This document shows, in pieces, positions 1-8,001 of a DNA stretch of 47,060 nt. This DNA is from Chitinophagaceae bacterium. GTDB taxonomy: Bacteria; Bacteroidota; Bacteroidia; Chitinophagales; Chitinophagaceae. Position numbers and translations under genes: made by a program. Each line of letters begins with the position of its first letter. Within the stretch, counting starts at the first letter, position 1. The DNA is taken from assembly GCA_016787135.1 (NCBI GenBank), contig JAEUVK010000076.1, positions 1 through 47,060 of the forward strand. The letters are read 5' to 3'. Below the pieces are notes generated by a model, which worked only from the letters and a program-made list of their open reading frames with translations, had not been told where the DNA came from and did no database searches.

Positions 1-1518
1 TGCATTATCATGTGTGCTGATAAAATAAGTGCCTGGCAAAAGGTTGGAGAAAACGTTATTCGCTCCAAAAGGCCCCCCATTGATAGAATAAGTGATAGGT
101 GGCGTGCCATTCGGCGGATTGACCGTGATACTTCCGTTGGCTGCCCCAACACATGAGGTGTTGGTAATATTATACGTAACCGCCAACTGTCCTGTGGTGG
201 TTATGGTAAGTGGAATAGTGCTGCTACAACCGCCGCTTGCATCTGTGACCACTACATTATAGTTACCCACGGTAAGACCTGTGAACTGCTGGGGGCTGTT
301 ACCGTTGAGTGTTACACCTCCGGGATTTAAAACAAAAGCATAAGGCGCTGTACCAATACCTGCAGGCACAGTAATAGTGGCAGTGCCCGAACCGCTGACA
401 CCACAACTTGTCTGGGTGGTAGCAGCTGTTGCATTCAGCGAATTGGTCTTATTGATCGTAATCGTATCATAGCTCACCAGCTCTGTGGGAGTAAGACCAC
501 AGGCATTGAAAGTAGTTTTAACCACATACTGGCCACCTGCACCGGCAGGACAAAAAGTAGGGAATGTTACGTCCAGCATTCCGGGAGTTGTAGTGATAGT
601 ATCACCTGTCGCCAATGGTATTGTGCCTCCTAATGCAAACACTTCGCATTTTACAAATCTTGATGCACCGCCTGAAGGAGTAAACCGGTATCCTTCATTG
701 CTGACCGTCCATACTGTTGCATTTTTGCCTGGTGCTGCAATACCGATAGTACGTGCCCAGTTCTGAATACCTAATATCGCATTACTTCCGGTGGAAGGAT
801 TACAAACTTTATTCTCAAAAAACACTTCGATAATTCCTGTTGATTCATACAACACCATCTGAAATGTGGTGGGTGTTGCTAAACCACAGTTCGGGTTGTT
901 AAACACCCCAATGTGATAAAAGCTGACTATAAATCTTCTGCAAGGCGCTGTCCCTTCTATCCTCCATTCGATCTTCCTGTCATCCGGACTGGCAATTACC
1001 GGGTCAGTTGGGCCCGGCCTGGGGTCAAGGTCAGAATATGCGCCCATGATAGATGCCCTGGGATAATAAGCAGGCGATATAGTGCCGGGGGCTCCTCCTG
1101 CATAAGGTATGGGCTGTGTTATTGGATACGCATTTGGCTCAGTAGCCCTTAGTTCATCAAAAGTGATCAGACCATTAGAACCAACCACAACTTTTGAAAA
1201 CGATGAATCAAAAAAGCAAAAAGAAAATGGAAGATTAATAAGGTTGCTATAAGTATCATCATCATAAAGATCAGGATCCTCGCTGCCTGCGGAAGTAGTA
1301 TAATCAAATGGTGCATATGGTATGGAGCCGACTAAATAATTAGTTGTCTGTTTCAAATGAGGAACCCTGATGGGAACATTTACACAATTTTGATTACAAG
1401 GCAGGTTTATGATCGTACCATTCAGCCCGGTATTAAAACAGTTCTGTGCGGAAAGAGGGCCGGAAATAAAAAAAATGCCGGTAACGGCAATGAAAATCCT
1501 CAGCAAAGCAGGTCTCAT
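1..1518 (-). CDS. Secreted SprB-repeat-like adhesin, 3' end outside window
   Basis: This open frame has no stop codon inside the window, so only the N-terminal 506 residues are seen. I set the start at the ATG at 1518 because it opens a clear signal peptide (Met-Arg-Pro, a hydrophobic stretch rich in Leu/Ile/Phe, then Leu-Ser-Ala-Gln). Residues of about 30-330 resemble the globular Cys-containing domain often seen at the front of Bacteroidota surface proteins (motifs such as GLITFDELRA and IEWRIEGTAPCRRF). From about residue 345 there are Gly/Thr-rich Ig-like units with a GNYNVVVTDASGGC motif, typical of SprB repeats in gliding-motility adhesins. The protein is probably exported by type IX secretion, but the C-terminal sorting domain that would show this lies off the edge. 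It lies 137 bases downstream of rel on the same strand, with no visible functional link. The exact ligand is unknown. Confidence 0.75.
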   Translation of the reverse strand, partial: MRPALLRIFIAVTGIFFISGPLSAQNCFNTGLNGTIINLPCNQNCVNVPIRVPHLKQTTNYLVGSIPYAPFDYTTSAGSEDPDLYDDDTYSNLINLPFSFCFFDSSFSKVVVGSNGLITFDELRATEPNAYPITQPIPYAGGAPGTISPAYYPRASIMGAYSDLDPRPGPTDPVIASPDDRKIEWRIEGTAPCRRFIVSFYHIGVFNNPNCGLATPTTFQMVLYESTGIIEVFFENKVCNPSTGSNAILGIQNWARTIGIAAPGKNATVWTVSNEGYRFTPSGGASRFVKCEVFALGGTIPLATGDTITTTPGMLDVTFPTFCPAGAGGQYVVKTTFNACGLTPTELVSYDTITINKTNSLNATAATTQTSCGVSGSGTATITVPAGIGTAPYAFVLNPGGVTLNGNSPQQFTGLTVGNYNVVVTDASGGCSSTIPLTITTTGQLAVTYNITNTSCVGAANGSITVNPPNGTPPITYSINGGPFGANNVFSNLLPGTYFISTHDNA

Positions 1519-1655
1519 AGCAGCTAAAGTAGTTTTGGGTGAATACGGCTGGCAACCGGAGCGGTAAGTTACTGAAAATATCAGTACTCCCTGAGAGAAA
1601 ATCAGGACGTGAATAAAAAACTAACCCCTACTTAATCTACATTCCGGGAAGACTA

Positions 1656-3899
1656 TCAGGCTATATCGCCGGTATCAAATCTTTCCACTGATTCAATACC
1701 TGGCAGCGCTTTGAGGCGGGATAGTAATTCTTCGAGTTCCTCCTTGTCATGCACATATACTTTGATATTACCTTCAAACAAACCTTCCTTTGCCTCCACA
1801 CTCAAAGCACTGATATTGATCTTCATTTCGCCGGAGATCAGGTTCGTGATCTTGTGAATGACGCCTACATCATCCATACCTACGATCTTCACCCCGGTCA
1901 GGAAGGATATCTCTTTGTTCCGGGCCCATTTGGTCTTTACTACTCGATGGCCATAATTAGCCAATAGTTTGGCCGCATTAGGGCAATTGGTGCGGTGAAT
2001 GGTCAATCCTTTGCCGGTAGTGATGAAGCCGAATACATCATCGCCGGGAATAGGTTTGCAACAATTGGCCAGGTTATACACGATCCGGTCACTGCTCTCT
2101 CCAAAGATGATCAGCTCTGCATCTTTCTTCGATGTGCCGGGCAGGTGCGGATTATATTCGGGCTTGGGATCAAATATCTTCACCGGCTTGGGCGCTTCGA
2201 TCTTATCACCCATCACGATGAATTCCTTGAGGTCCTTCAGGTCAATGTTCTTGATCGCTACCTGGTAAAAAAGATCGGTATGTGACGGGAGTTTATACCA
2301 TTGAACGAGTTCATCAATATTGTGCTGGTTCATCGGTACGCCCATCCCTTCCAGCTTACGCTGCACTGCATATTTTCCCTCATCGCCTATCTTCTTCTTT
2401 TCTTCCTTCAGTGCATCTTTTATCCGCCCTCTTGCTTTGGCTGTTACTACAAAACCGAGCCAGTCTTCAGAAGGCTTTTGTTTGTTGCTCGTAATAATCT
2501 CCACCTGGTCGCCGCTACGCAACTTGTGACTGATCGGGACCAATTTATGGTTCACTTTGGCGCCGATGGTCTTTACGCCAATAGCGCTGTGTATGGAAAA
2601 AGCAAAATCCAGCGCCGTTGAACTGACCGGTAACATTTTCACATCTCCTTTGGGCGTATAAACATAAATCTCTTCAGCCAGGAAACTGGTCTTGAATTCC
2701 TGCAGAAAATCGATACTGTCTGTTTCCTGGTTGCTGATCACTTCCCGTATCTGCTGGAACCATTTATCGAAACGGCTTTCATCAGCAGCACCTTCTTTAT
2801 ATTTCCAGTGGGCGGCTAATCCCTTTTCAGCGATCTCATTCATACGCTTGGTGCGTATCTGCACTTCCACCCATTTACCCTGTGGGCCCATTACGGTAGT
2901 GTGGAGAGCTTCATACCCATTCGACTTGGGGTTACTTAACCAGTCACGTAGTCTTTCAGGCGAAGGGGTATATTCATCCGTGATCATGGAATAGACCTTC
3001 CAGCAATCTTCCTTTTCCTTTTCTGCAGGTGAATCCAGGATGACACGAATGGCAAACAAGTCGTACACTTCTTCAAAATCCACTCCTTTCTTCTTCATTT
3101 TATTGGAAATGGAATGAATGCTTTTGGGGCGGCCATATATTTCAAAATTAAAATTGCCTTTCTCTAATTTCTCTTTTAATGGCTTAATGAATTCGTTGAT
3201 GTATTTGGTCCTTTCCCTTTTTGTTTCCGCCAGCTTTTGAGCGATCTCTTTGTACGCCTCCGGTTCCATGTACTTCATGGCCAGGTCTTCCATTTCGGTC
3301 TTGATATTATAAAGACCCATACGATGAGCAAGAGGCGCATATACATACACCGTTTCTGATGCTATCTTCAATTGCTTTTCCCGCTTCATGCTTTCCAGCG
3401 TACGCATGTTATGCAGGCGATCGGCAAGTTTGATCAATATTACCCTTGGGTCATCGGTCAGTGTCAGCAATATCTTCTTGAAATTCTCTGCCTGCTGCGA
3501 CGCATTTACATCAATGACATTGGATATTTTGGTAAGTCCATCCACGATCCTTGCGATCTCATTACCGAATTCCCTTTCTACATCTTCCAGCGTGACATCA
3601 GTATCTTCTACTGTATCGTGCAGCAATGAACAGATAGTGGAACGAACCCCGAGGCCTATCTCTTCCACGCAGATCTTGGCAACCGCCAACGGATGAAGTA
3701 TATAAGGTTCCCCACTCTTGCGGCGCATGGTCTTATGTGCATCAGCCGCTATTTCAAAAGCATTACGGAGGAGGTCTTTATCACCGGGCTTTAATTTACT
3801 TTTCAGTGAACGCAGCAGGGAACGGTATTCACGCAGGATCAGTTTTCGTTCCTGTTCTTCGTTGAGGTTATATTTTGGTGTCTGCGCTACGGTTTCCAT
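1656..3899 (-). CDS. rel: Bifunctional (p)ppGpp synthetase/hydrolase (RelA/SpoT family)
   Basis: This 747-aa protein makes and degrades the stringent-response alarmone (p)ppGpp in the cytoplasm. Domain order is that of a long RSH enzyme. An N-terminal HD hydrolase comes first, with His55, the His94-Asp95 pair in HDTVEDTD and Asp160 in LADRLHN. A synthetase domain follows at roughly 240-370 (GRPKSIHSI, VYDLFAIRV, NGYEALHTTV), then a TGS domain at about 410-475 (EIYVYTPKGDVKMLP), a linker with Cys-Cys, and a C-terminal ACT domain from about 670. The intact HD residues indicate an active hydrolase, and the synthetase motifs look complete, so it is probably bifunctional (a Rel or SpoT type rather than a hydrolase-dead RelA). 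The length is normal for the family. The gene points away from the tRNA-Leu/tig unit. The ATG at 3899 is the only sensible start. Confidence 0.96.
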   Translation of the reverse strand: METVAQTPKYNLNEEQERKLILREYRSLLRSLKSKLKPGDKDLLRNAFEIAADAHKTMRRKSGEPYILHPLAVAKICVEEIGLGVRSTICSLLHDTVEDTDVTLEDVEREFGNEIARIVDGLTKISNVIDVNASQQAENFKKILLTLTDDPRVILIKLADRLHNMRTLESMKREKQLKIASETVYVYAPLAHRMGLYNIKTEMEDLAMKYMEPEAYKEIAQKLAETKRERTKYINEFIKPLKEKLEKGNFNFEIYGRPKSIHSISNKMKKKGVDFEEVYDLFAIRVILDSPAEKEKEDCWKVYSMITDEYTPSPERLRDWLSNPKSNGYEALHTTVMGPQGKWVEVQIRTKRMNEIAEKGLAAHWKYKEGAADESRFDKWFQQIREVISNQETDSIDFLQEFKTSFLAEEIYVYTPKGDVKMLPVSSTALDFAFSIHSAIGVKTIGAKVNHKLVPISHKLRSGDQVEIITSNKQKPSEDWLGFVVTAKARGRIKDALKEEKKKIGDEGKYAVQRKLEGMGVPMNQHNIDELVQWYKLPSHTDLFYQVAIKNIDLKDLKEFIVMGDKIEAPKPVKIFDPKPEYNPHLPGTSKKDAELIIFGESSDRIVYNLANCCKPIPGDDVFGFITTGKGLTIHRTNCPNAAKLLANYGHRVVKTKWARNKEISFLTGVKIVGMDDVGVIHKITNLISGEMKINISALSVEAKEGLFEGNIKVYVHDKEELEELLSRLKALPGIESVERFDTGDIA

Positions 3900-4040
3900 A
3901 GAATTACGAATTTACTGAAATGGGGTGAAGAATGATAAATGGCACTGTCTCATAATTTTATCGGGGGCCTTTTTGAATTTGTCCTCTTCTGATTCCCTGA
4001 TATTTATCCTTTTGAAGGCTTTCTTTCCCCTGAAATGCCC

Positions 4041-4048
4041 TACATTTG
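4041..4048 (+). promoter_or_regulatory. Predicted -7 promoter element ahead of tRNA-Leu
   Basis: TACATTTG is an exact match to the Bacteroidota -7 consensus TAnnTTTG, 38 bases before the mature tRNA 5' end. No good TTTG lies at the usual 19-21 base spacing; the nearest is at 4011-4014, 26 bases away. The -33 box is therefore weak or absent. Confidence 0.5.
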
Positions 4049-4062
4049 CAGCCCCAAACAAG

Positions 4063-4080
4063 AGCTATGAACTCATAGCT
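4063..4080. repeat. Perfect 8-bp inverted repeat in the tRNA leader
   Basis: AGCTATGA and TCATAGCT are separated by only two bases, just upstream of the tRNA. Related AGCT-rich words recur after the tRNA (about 4191-4210). It may fold as a small hairpin in the precursor transcript or be the remnant of an intergenic repeat; no function can be assigned from the sequence. Confidence 0.55.
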
Positions 4081-4085
4081 TTTCC

Positions 4086-4170
4086 CCGGATGTGGTGAAA
4101 TTGGTAGACACGTCAGACTTAGGATCTGATGCCGTAAGGTGTGGGGGTTCGAGTCCCTCCATCCGGACCA
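4086..4170 (+). tRNA. tRNA-Leu (anticodon UAG)
   Basis: The 85-base sequence folds as a class II tRNA with a long variable arm. The acceptor stem is CCGGATG (4086-4092) pairing with CATCCGG (4160-4166), followed by discriminator A and an encoded CCA (4168-4170). The anticodon arm is TCAGA-CTTAGGA-TCTGA, which puts TAG at 4120-4122 and reads CUA and related leucine codons. The T arm contains GGTTCGAGTCC. The gene lies 47 bases before tig on the same strand, so the two could share a transcript. Confidence 0.97.
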
Positions 4171-4217
4171 AAAGAAAAAGCTGTTGGCCATAAGCTAATA
4201 GCTAAAAGCTCAAACGT

Positions 4218-5621
4218 ATGGCAACAGTAACAAAAGAAAACATCGGCCTGCTGCATGAAAAGCTGACCGTGAAATTAGAAAGGACCGACTACCTTCCTTC
4301 TTTTGAAAAAGCATTGAAGGACTACAGCAAAAAGGCCAATATCCCCGGCTTTCGGAAAGGAATGGTTCCCTCCGGGCTGATCAAGAAAATGTATGGCCCT
4401 TCTTTATTTACTGATGAAGTGCTCCGTACTGTTGACCGGGAACTGATCAGTTATCTCCAGAATGATAAGTTAGACATCTTTGCTCAACCGCTCCCGCTGG
4501 AAACAGATATCCGGCAACTCGACGTAAATAATCCTGCCGATTATACTTTTCATTTCGAAATAGGCATGAAGCCGGAGTTCCAGCTGGCTGATCTTGGCAA
4601 AGCAAAGATCACCGGTTATAAAGTGACAGTAACAGATGAAATGATCACTAACGAGATTGCCCGTTTGCAGAACCGCTATGGTAATATGAAAGATGAAGAC
4701 GTGGTGAACTCGGAAGAAAATGTGCTGAATGTCGTTTTTACAGAAGCCGACGAGGCTGGCGCCAGCATTGAAGGCGGTATCACCAAAGACAATTCGTTAC
4801 TGGTAAAATATTTCAAAGAAAAATTCCGCAGCAACCTGACCGGTAAAAAAGTAAATGACCTGGTAACCGTCCAGCTTGACAAAGCTTTTGATGAAAAAGA
4901 ACTGGATCTCATCATGAGCGATCTTGGCCTGGATAAGAATGATAAAGCTGCTGCCAAAAAGAATTTCAATATAGCGATCACCAAGATCGGCCTGCTGGAA
5001 AAGAAAGAACTTAATGAGGAATTTTTCAACCAGCTTTATCCTAACCAGGAAATAAAAACAGAAGCTGATTTCCGCAATAAGATCAAAGAAGAAATAGAAG
5101 CTTACTGGAAAAGCCAGACAAAGAACCAAATCCATGACCAGGTGTTTCACCAGTTGGTAGATCATACTGAAATAAAATTTCCGGAAGATTTTTTAAAAAA
5201 ATGGCTGAAGACACAGGGAAGTGCTGCTGCTGAAGACCAGCAACCGGTTGTTAAATCTGATGAACAGGTAGAAAAAGAATTCCCTTCTTTCATCAGCCAG
5301 TTAAAATGGACATTGATCTCTGATAAAATTGTCAATGATCATGCCGTACAGGTGCAACCGGATGAAATAAGAAATTTTGCAAAGCAGCAACTGTTCGGCT
5401 ATATGGGCGGTATGGGTGCTGCTGCAGAGGACCAGCCATGGGTGAATGATTATATAGAGAAAATGATGAAGGACAGAAAGTATGTAGAAGATGCTTTCAA
5501 CCGCATCCAGACGCAAAAGATATTCGAGTGGGCAGAAACACAGGTGAACCCGAAAGAAAAAGAGATCAGCGCTGAGGAATTCAGCAAAATGGTAGAGGAA
5601 CACCAGCATCATCACCATTAG
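4218..5621 (+). CDS. tig: Trigger factor, ribosome-associated chaperone
   Basis: This 467-aa protein is the cytoplasmic chaperone that docks at the ribosome exit tunnel and shields nascent chains. The N-terminal ribosome-binding domain (about 1-145) contains the signature loop GFRKGMVP at residues 44-51. The middle region, where a PPIase domain normally sits (about 150-240), is poorly conserved, as is usual in Bacteroidota. The helical C-terminal arms follow (about 250-445). The last residues are His-rich (Glu-His-Gln then four His), which is unusual but encoded by a normal reading frame. The length is slightly longer than the E. coli protein (432 aa). The gene sits at the head of a tig, clpP, clpP, clpX order, which is the classic chaperone/protease arrangement, and is followed by a strong terminator. 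Confidence 0.95.
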   Translation: MATVTKENIGLLHEKLTVKLERTDYLPSFEKALKDYSKKANIPGFRKGMVPSGLIKKMYGPSLFTDEVLRTVDRELISYLQNDKLDIFAQPLPLETDIRQLDVNNPADYTFHFEIGMKPEFQLADLGKAKITGYKVTVTDEMITNEIARLQNRYGNMKDEDVVNSEENVLNVVFTEADEAGASIEGGITKDNSLLVKYFKEKFRSNLTGKKVNDLVTVQLDKAFDEKELDLIMSDLGLDKNDKAAAKKNFNIAITKIGLLEKKELNEEFFNQLYPNQEIKTEADFRNKIKEEIEAYWKSQTKNQIHDQVFHQLVDHTEIKFPEDFLKKWLKTQGSAAAEDQQPVVKSDEQVEKEFPSFISQLKWTLISDKIVNDHAVQVQPDEIRNFAKQQLFGYMGGMGAAAEDQPWVNDYIEKMMKDRKYVEDAFNRIQTQKIFEWAETQVNPKEKEISAEEFSKMVEEHQHHHH

Positions 5622-5652
5622 TTAGTCTGTTCTGTTTAAATAATTGACAAGA

Positions 5653-5694
5653 AAAAAGCTGATAAAGTAGCCTTCTTTATCAGCTTTTTGTTTT
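5653..5694 (+). terminator. Rho-independent terminator of tig
   Basis: A perfect 15-bp inverted repeat (5653-5667 with 5675-5689; core AAGCTGATAAAG) encloses a 7-base loop. Its right arm ends in five T, followed by G and TTTT. It lies 32 bases after the tig stop codon. Confidence 0.9.
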
Positions 5695-5927
5695 ACAGTC
5701 CTGCAAAATAATGTAGCCAAAACACTACACATCGTCATCAAAATATATTACAGGCATATCAGTATTGGTTCTATTTCCTGTTTTGCACCTCTTTGTTTTC
5801 TTTGCACCCGTAAATAGAATACCCTTAGAAAAACACTGATCACCCTTTTACAAGTCTGTTGATCCATACCTTGAGCAAGCCCCTTCTCCTGCCTGAGCAG
5901 AACCTGAACAAAACAGTAAAAAAGTCA

Positions 5928-6359
5928 ATGCAGATACACACGATCATTAACACACTAACTTCCACTAAAGACAACACTCTTCGTGAGATCGTGAGTGACC
6001 TGATACAGGAAGCAGCTCCCCTGGCAGTTCATAACCGCAATTATATCGTAAATAATATACCCGCCGATCTGCAGGTGGAAGCTAACGGCACTATTGTCTC
6101 CTCTGTTTTAAGTCACCTCTTTCATACCAACCTCCGACATACACAGAACAGCGTAATTCTTATTTCTGCAAAAGTTTATGGTCACGCTGTACTCGTTCAG
6201 TTAAAAAGCAAAGGAACTGTCAGCCCGGCATTGCCTGAAGATATCGGTCATGCGTGTTTAAAAGCCCAAAAGACCGGCGGTGTTATTGAACTGACCCAGC
6301 ATGAAAATGGGCAGGCATCCATAGCCTATTGCTTTTTAAATGTGGCGGGCGAAGCTTAA
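5928..6359 (+). CDS. Small protein resembling a histidine-kinase ATPase (HATPase-like) domain
   Basis: The frame is open from a TTG at 5859, but I prefer the ATG at 5928, giving 143 aa; either way there is no recognisable phosphoacceptor or sensor domain. The pattern resembles a stripped-down GHKL ATPase fold. A helix with VSSVLSHLFHTNLRH corresponds to the N-box position, a strand ILISAKVYGHAVLVQL follows, then a loop where the G1 box would be (PALPEDIGHACLKAQKTGG) and a final IELTQHENGQASIAYCFL strand pair. The canonical Asn and the Gly-rich ATP-lid motifs are degenerate, so ATP binding is doubtful. It could be a remnant or an adaptor-type module. It stands alone between the tig terminator and the clpP promoter. 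The assignment is tentative and based only on pattern. Confidence 0.5.
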   Translation: MQIHTIINTLTSTKDNTLREIVSDLIQEAAPLAVHNRNYIVNNIPADLQVEANGTIVSSVLSHLFHTNLRHTQNSVILISAKVYGHAVLVQLKSKGTVSPALPEDIGHACLKAQKTGGVIELTQHENGQASIAYCFLNVAGEA

Positions 6360-6425
6360 TTATTTTTCTCCTTCTCTCTTTTTTAATGTCATTTCGTCCT
6401 GAAATCGTCCTTTCCTGTCGGCGAT

Positions 6426-6456
6426 TTTGTGGTTTTGCCATTTGGACGGATATTTG
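6426..6456 (+). promoter_or_regulatory. Predicted promoter of the clpP pair
   Basis: TTTG (6426-6429) and GATATTTG (6449-6456; one mismatch to TAnnTTTG) are separated by 19 bases, the usual Bacteroidota spacing. Transcription would begin near 6463, leaving a leader of about 30 bases before the clpP start at 6493. Confidence 0.5.
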
Positions 6457-6492
6457 ATGGAATGAAATCCACTAAAGACTAAAAGATCAACC

Positions 6493-7188
6493 ATGAGTTT
6501 TAATTCGGAATTTGAAAAATATGCTGTGAAACACCGTGGTCTTTCCAGCAATACATTGAACAGCTATGCCTCTCATTTAGTCACTGCGCTTACCCCTAAC
6601 ATCATAGAAGAACGCCCAATGAACGTGGCCGTCATGGATGTTTACAGCCGCCTGATGATGGACCGCATCATTTTCCTGGGCTATCCCATTAATGATGAAG
6701 TGGCCAATATTGTCACCGCCCAGTTGCTCTTCCTTGATTCAACCGACAGGACAAGGGACATCAATATGTACATCAATAGCCCCGGCGGTAGTGTTTACTC
6801 TGGCCTTGGTGTCTATGACACCATGCAATACGTAACGCCCGACGTAGCCACTATCTGCATCGGTATGGCTGCTTCTATGGCCTGCGTATTACTTGGCGCC
6901 GGGACAAAAGGAAAAAGAGCAGCCCTGAAACATGCCCGTATCATGATGCATCAGCCCAGTGGCGCCATCGGCGGCCAGGCCAGTGATATCGAGATCACCG
7001 TGAACGAAATCAGGAAACTGAAAACGGAATTGTATGATATCGTAAACTATCATACCGGCAGACCGGTATCCCAGATAGAGCAGGACTTTGACCGTGATAA
7101 ATGGATGACAGCTCCTGAGGCAAAAGAATACGGTTTGGTGGATGAAGTATTGTTGATCAATCCCAGAAAAGAGAAAAAAGACAAATAA
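6493..7188 (+). CDS. clpP: ATP-dependent Clp protease proteolytic subunit (first copy)
   Basis: This 231-aa serine peptidase forms the ClpP barrel that degrades unfolded substrates fed by ClpX. The triad is intact: Ser128 in GMAASM, His153 in MMHQPSG and Asp202 in DFDRDKWM. The substrate-binding motif NSPGGSVYSG is at 95-104. The N-terminal extension of about 40 residues may be a propeptide or docking element. The C-terminus is Lys-rich. A second, distinct clpP starts 32 bases after its stop, with no terminator between them, so the two are almost certainly cotranscribed and could form a mixed ClpP1P2 barrel. Of the two, this copy is the more like standard bacterial ClpP in its IYSRLL-like segment (DVYSRLMMDRIIFLG). 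Confidence 0.95.
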   Translation: MSFNSEFEKYAVKHRGLSSNTLNSYASHLVTALTPNIIEERPMNVAVMDVYSRLMMDRIIFLGYPINDEVANIVTAQLLFLDSTDRTRDINMYINSPGGSVYSGLGVYDTMQYVTPDVATICIGMAASMACVLLGAGTKGKRAALKHARIMMHQPSGAIGGQASDIEITVNEIRKLKTELYDIVNYHTGRPVSQIEQDFDRDKWMTAPEAKEYGLVDEVLLINPRKEKKDK

Positions 7189-7220
7189 GTCATCAGTAAA
7201 ACGAAATAAACAAAGGAATT

Positions 7221-7853
7221 ATGAACAGGAATTCATTTTTATACAGCGACTGGAGAGCCGACGATGAAGAAGAAGAAAAAGAAGAACAGCCTAAATCTGA
7301 CCTGATGATGTTCAGCAAAAGGCTGGAAAAATATTTTTTCGAAAGCCGCAGCGTGTATCTGTGGGGAGTGGTGGATGACAAAAGCGCTAAGGATGTGGTC
7401 AGCAAGCTTCTGTTACTGGATGCCGATAAACCCGGAGAAGAGATCAAGTTTTACATCAATAGTCCCGGGGGTGTAGTAACAAGTGGTATGGTGATGTATG
7501 ATACTATGCAGATGATCAAAAGCCCGGTAAGTACCATTTGCATGGGCCTGGCAGCTTCCATGGGCAGCATCTTATTAAGCGGCGGTAAAAAAGGCAACCG
7601 ATATATTTACCCTAGCGGAGAGGTCATGATCCACCAGCCCTCTTTAGGTGGATTTATCAGAGGGGTAAGTGCCGACCTGGAGATACAGGCCCGGCAGACC
7701 AAACGGGTAAAAGAACTTGGCGCTAAAATATTGGCAGACAATTGCGGGAAGACTGTTGAACAGATTATGAAGGACTTTGACCGTGACTATTGGATGGATG
7801 CCAGCGAAGCGGTAGAATATGGCATTGTTGATAAGGTCATCAACAAGCTATAA
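7221..7853 (+). CDS. clpP: ATP-dependent Clp protease proteolytic subunit (second copy)
   Basis: This 210-aa ClpP paralogue has a complete triad: Ser113 in GLAASMG, His138 in VMIHQPSLGG and Asp189 in DFDRDYWMD. It differs from its upstream neighbour by a strongly acidic N-terminal segment (a run of Asp and Glu at about 14-22) and by SKRLEKYFFESRSVYLWG in place of the usual YSRLLKERIIFLG, which contributes to the hydrophobic ClpX-binding cleft. The arrangement suggests a partner subunit for the first ClpP, perhaps with a different ability to bind ClpX. A weak terminator-like hairpin follows it before clpX. Confidence 0.93.
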   Translation: MNRNSFLYSDWRADDEEEEKEEQPKSDLMMFSKRLEKYFFESRSVYLWGVVDDKSAKDVVSKLLLLDADKPGEEIKFYINSPGGVVTSGMVMYDTMQMIKSPVSTICMGLAASMGSILLSGGKKGNRYIYPSGEVMIHQPSLGGFIRGVSADLEIQARQTKRVKELGAKILADNCGKTVEQIMKDFDRDYWMDASEAVEYGIVDKVINKL

Positions 7854-7920
7854 GTTATTGATTACAATACGATAACAGCTTTTTGGCTGTGATATTTATC
7901 AAAAACACTTAGCCCATATA

Positions 7921-7951
7921 AAAAAAGACGTCCTTCTCAGGGCGTTTTTTT
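7921..7951 (+). terminator. Weak terminator-like hairpin between clpP and clpX
   Basis: A-rich sequence and ACGTCC pair with GGGCGT plus a run of seven T, around a loop of about 7 bases, with one bulged G and one G-U pair. It could terminate or attenuate clpP transcription 68 bases after the stop and thereby lower clpX expression. Confidence 0.55.
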
Positions 7952-8001
7952 ACTTTTATGGTACGAACTGATTAGTATTTCCTTATATCCCTGGACTTAA
8001 T

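Noticed and set aside
3958..4191. 77-codon minus-strand ORF across the tRNA (contains WSGWRDSNPH)
   Set aside because: This peptide is the familiar spurious translation of the strand opposite a tRNA gene; the tRNA fold explains the region.
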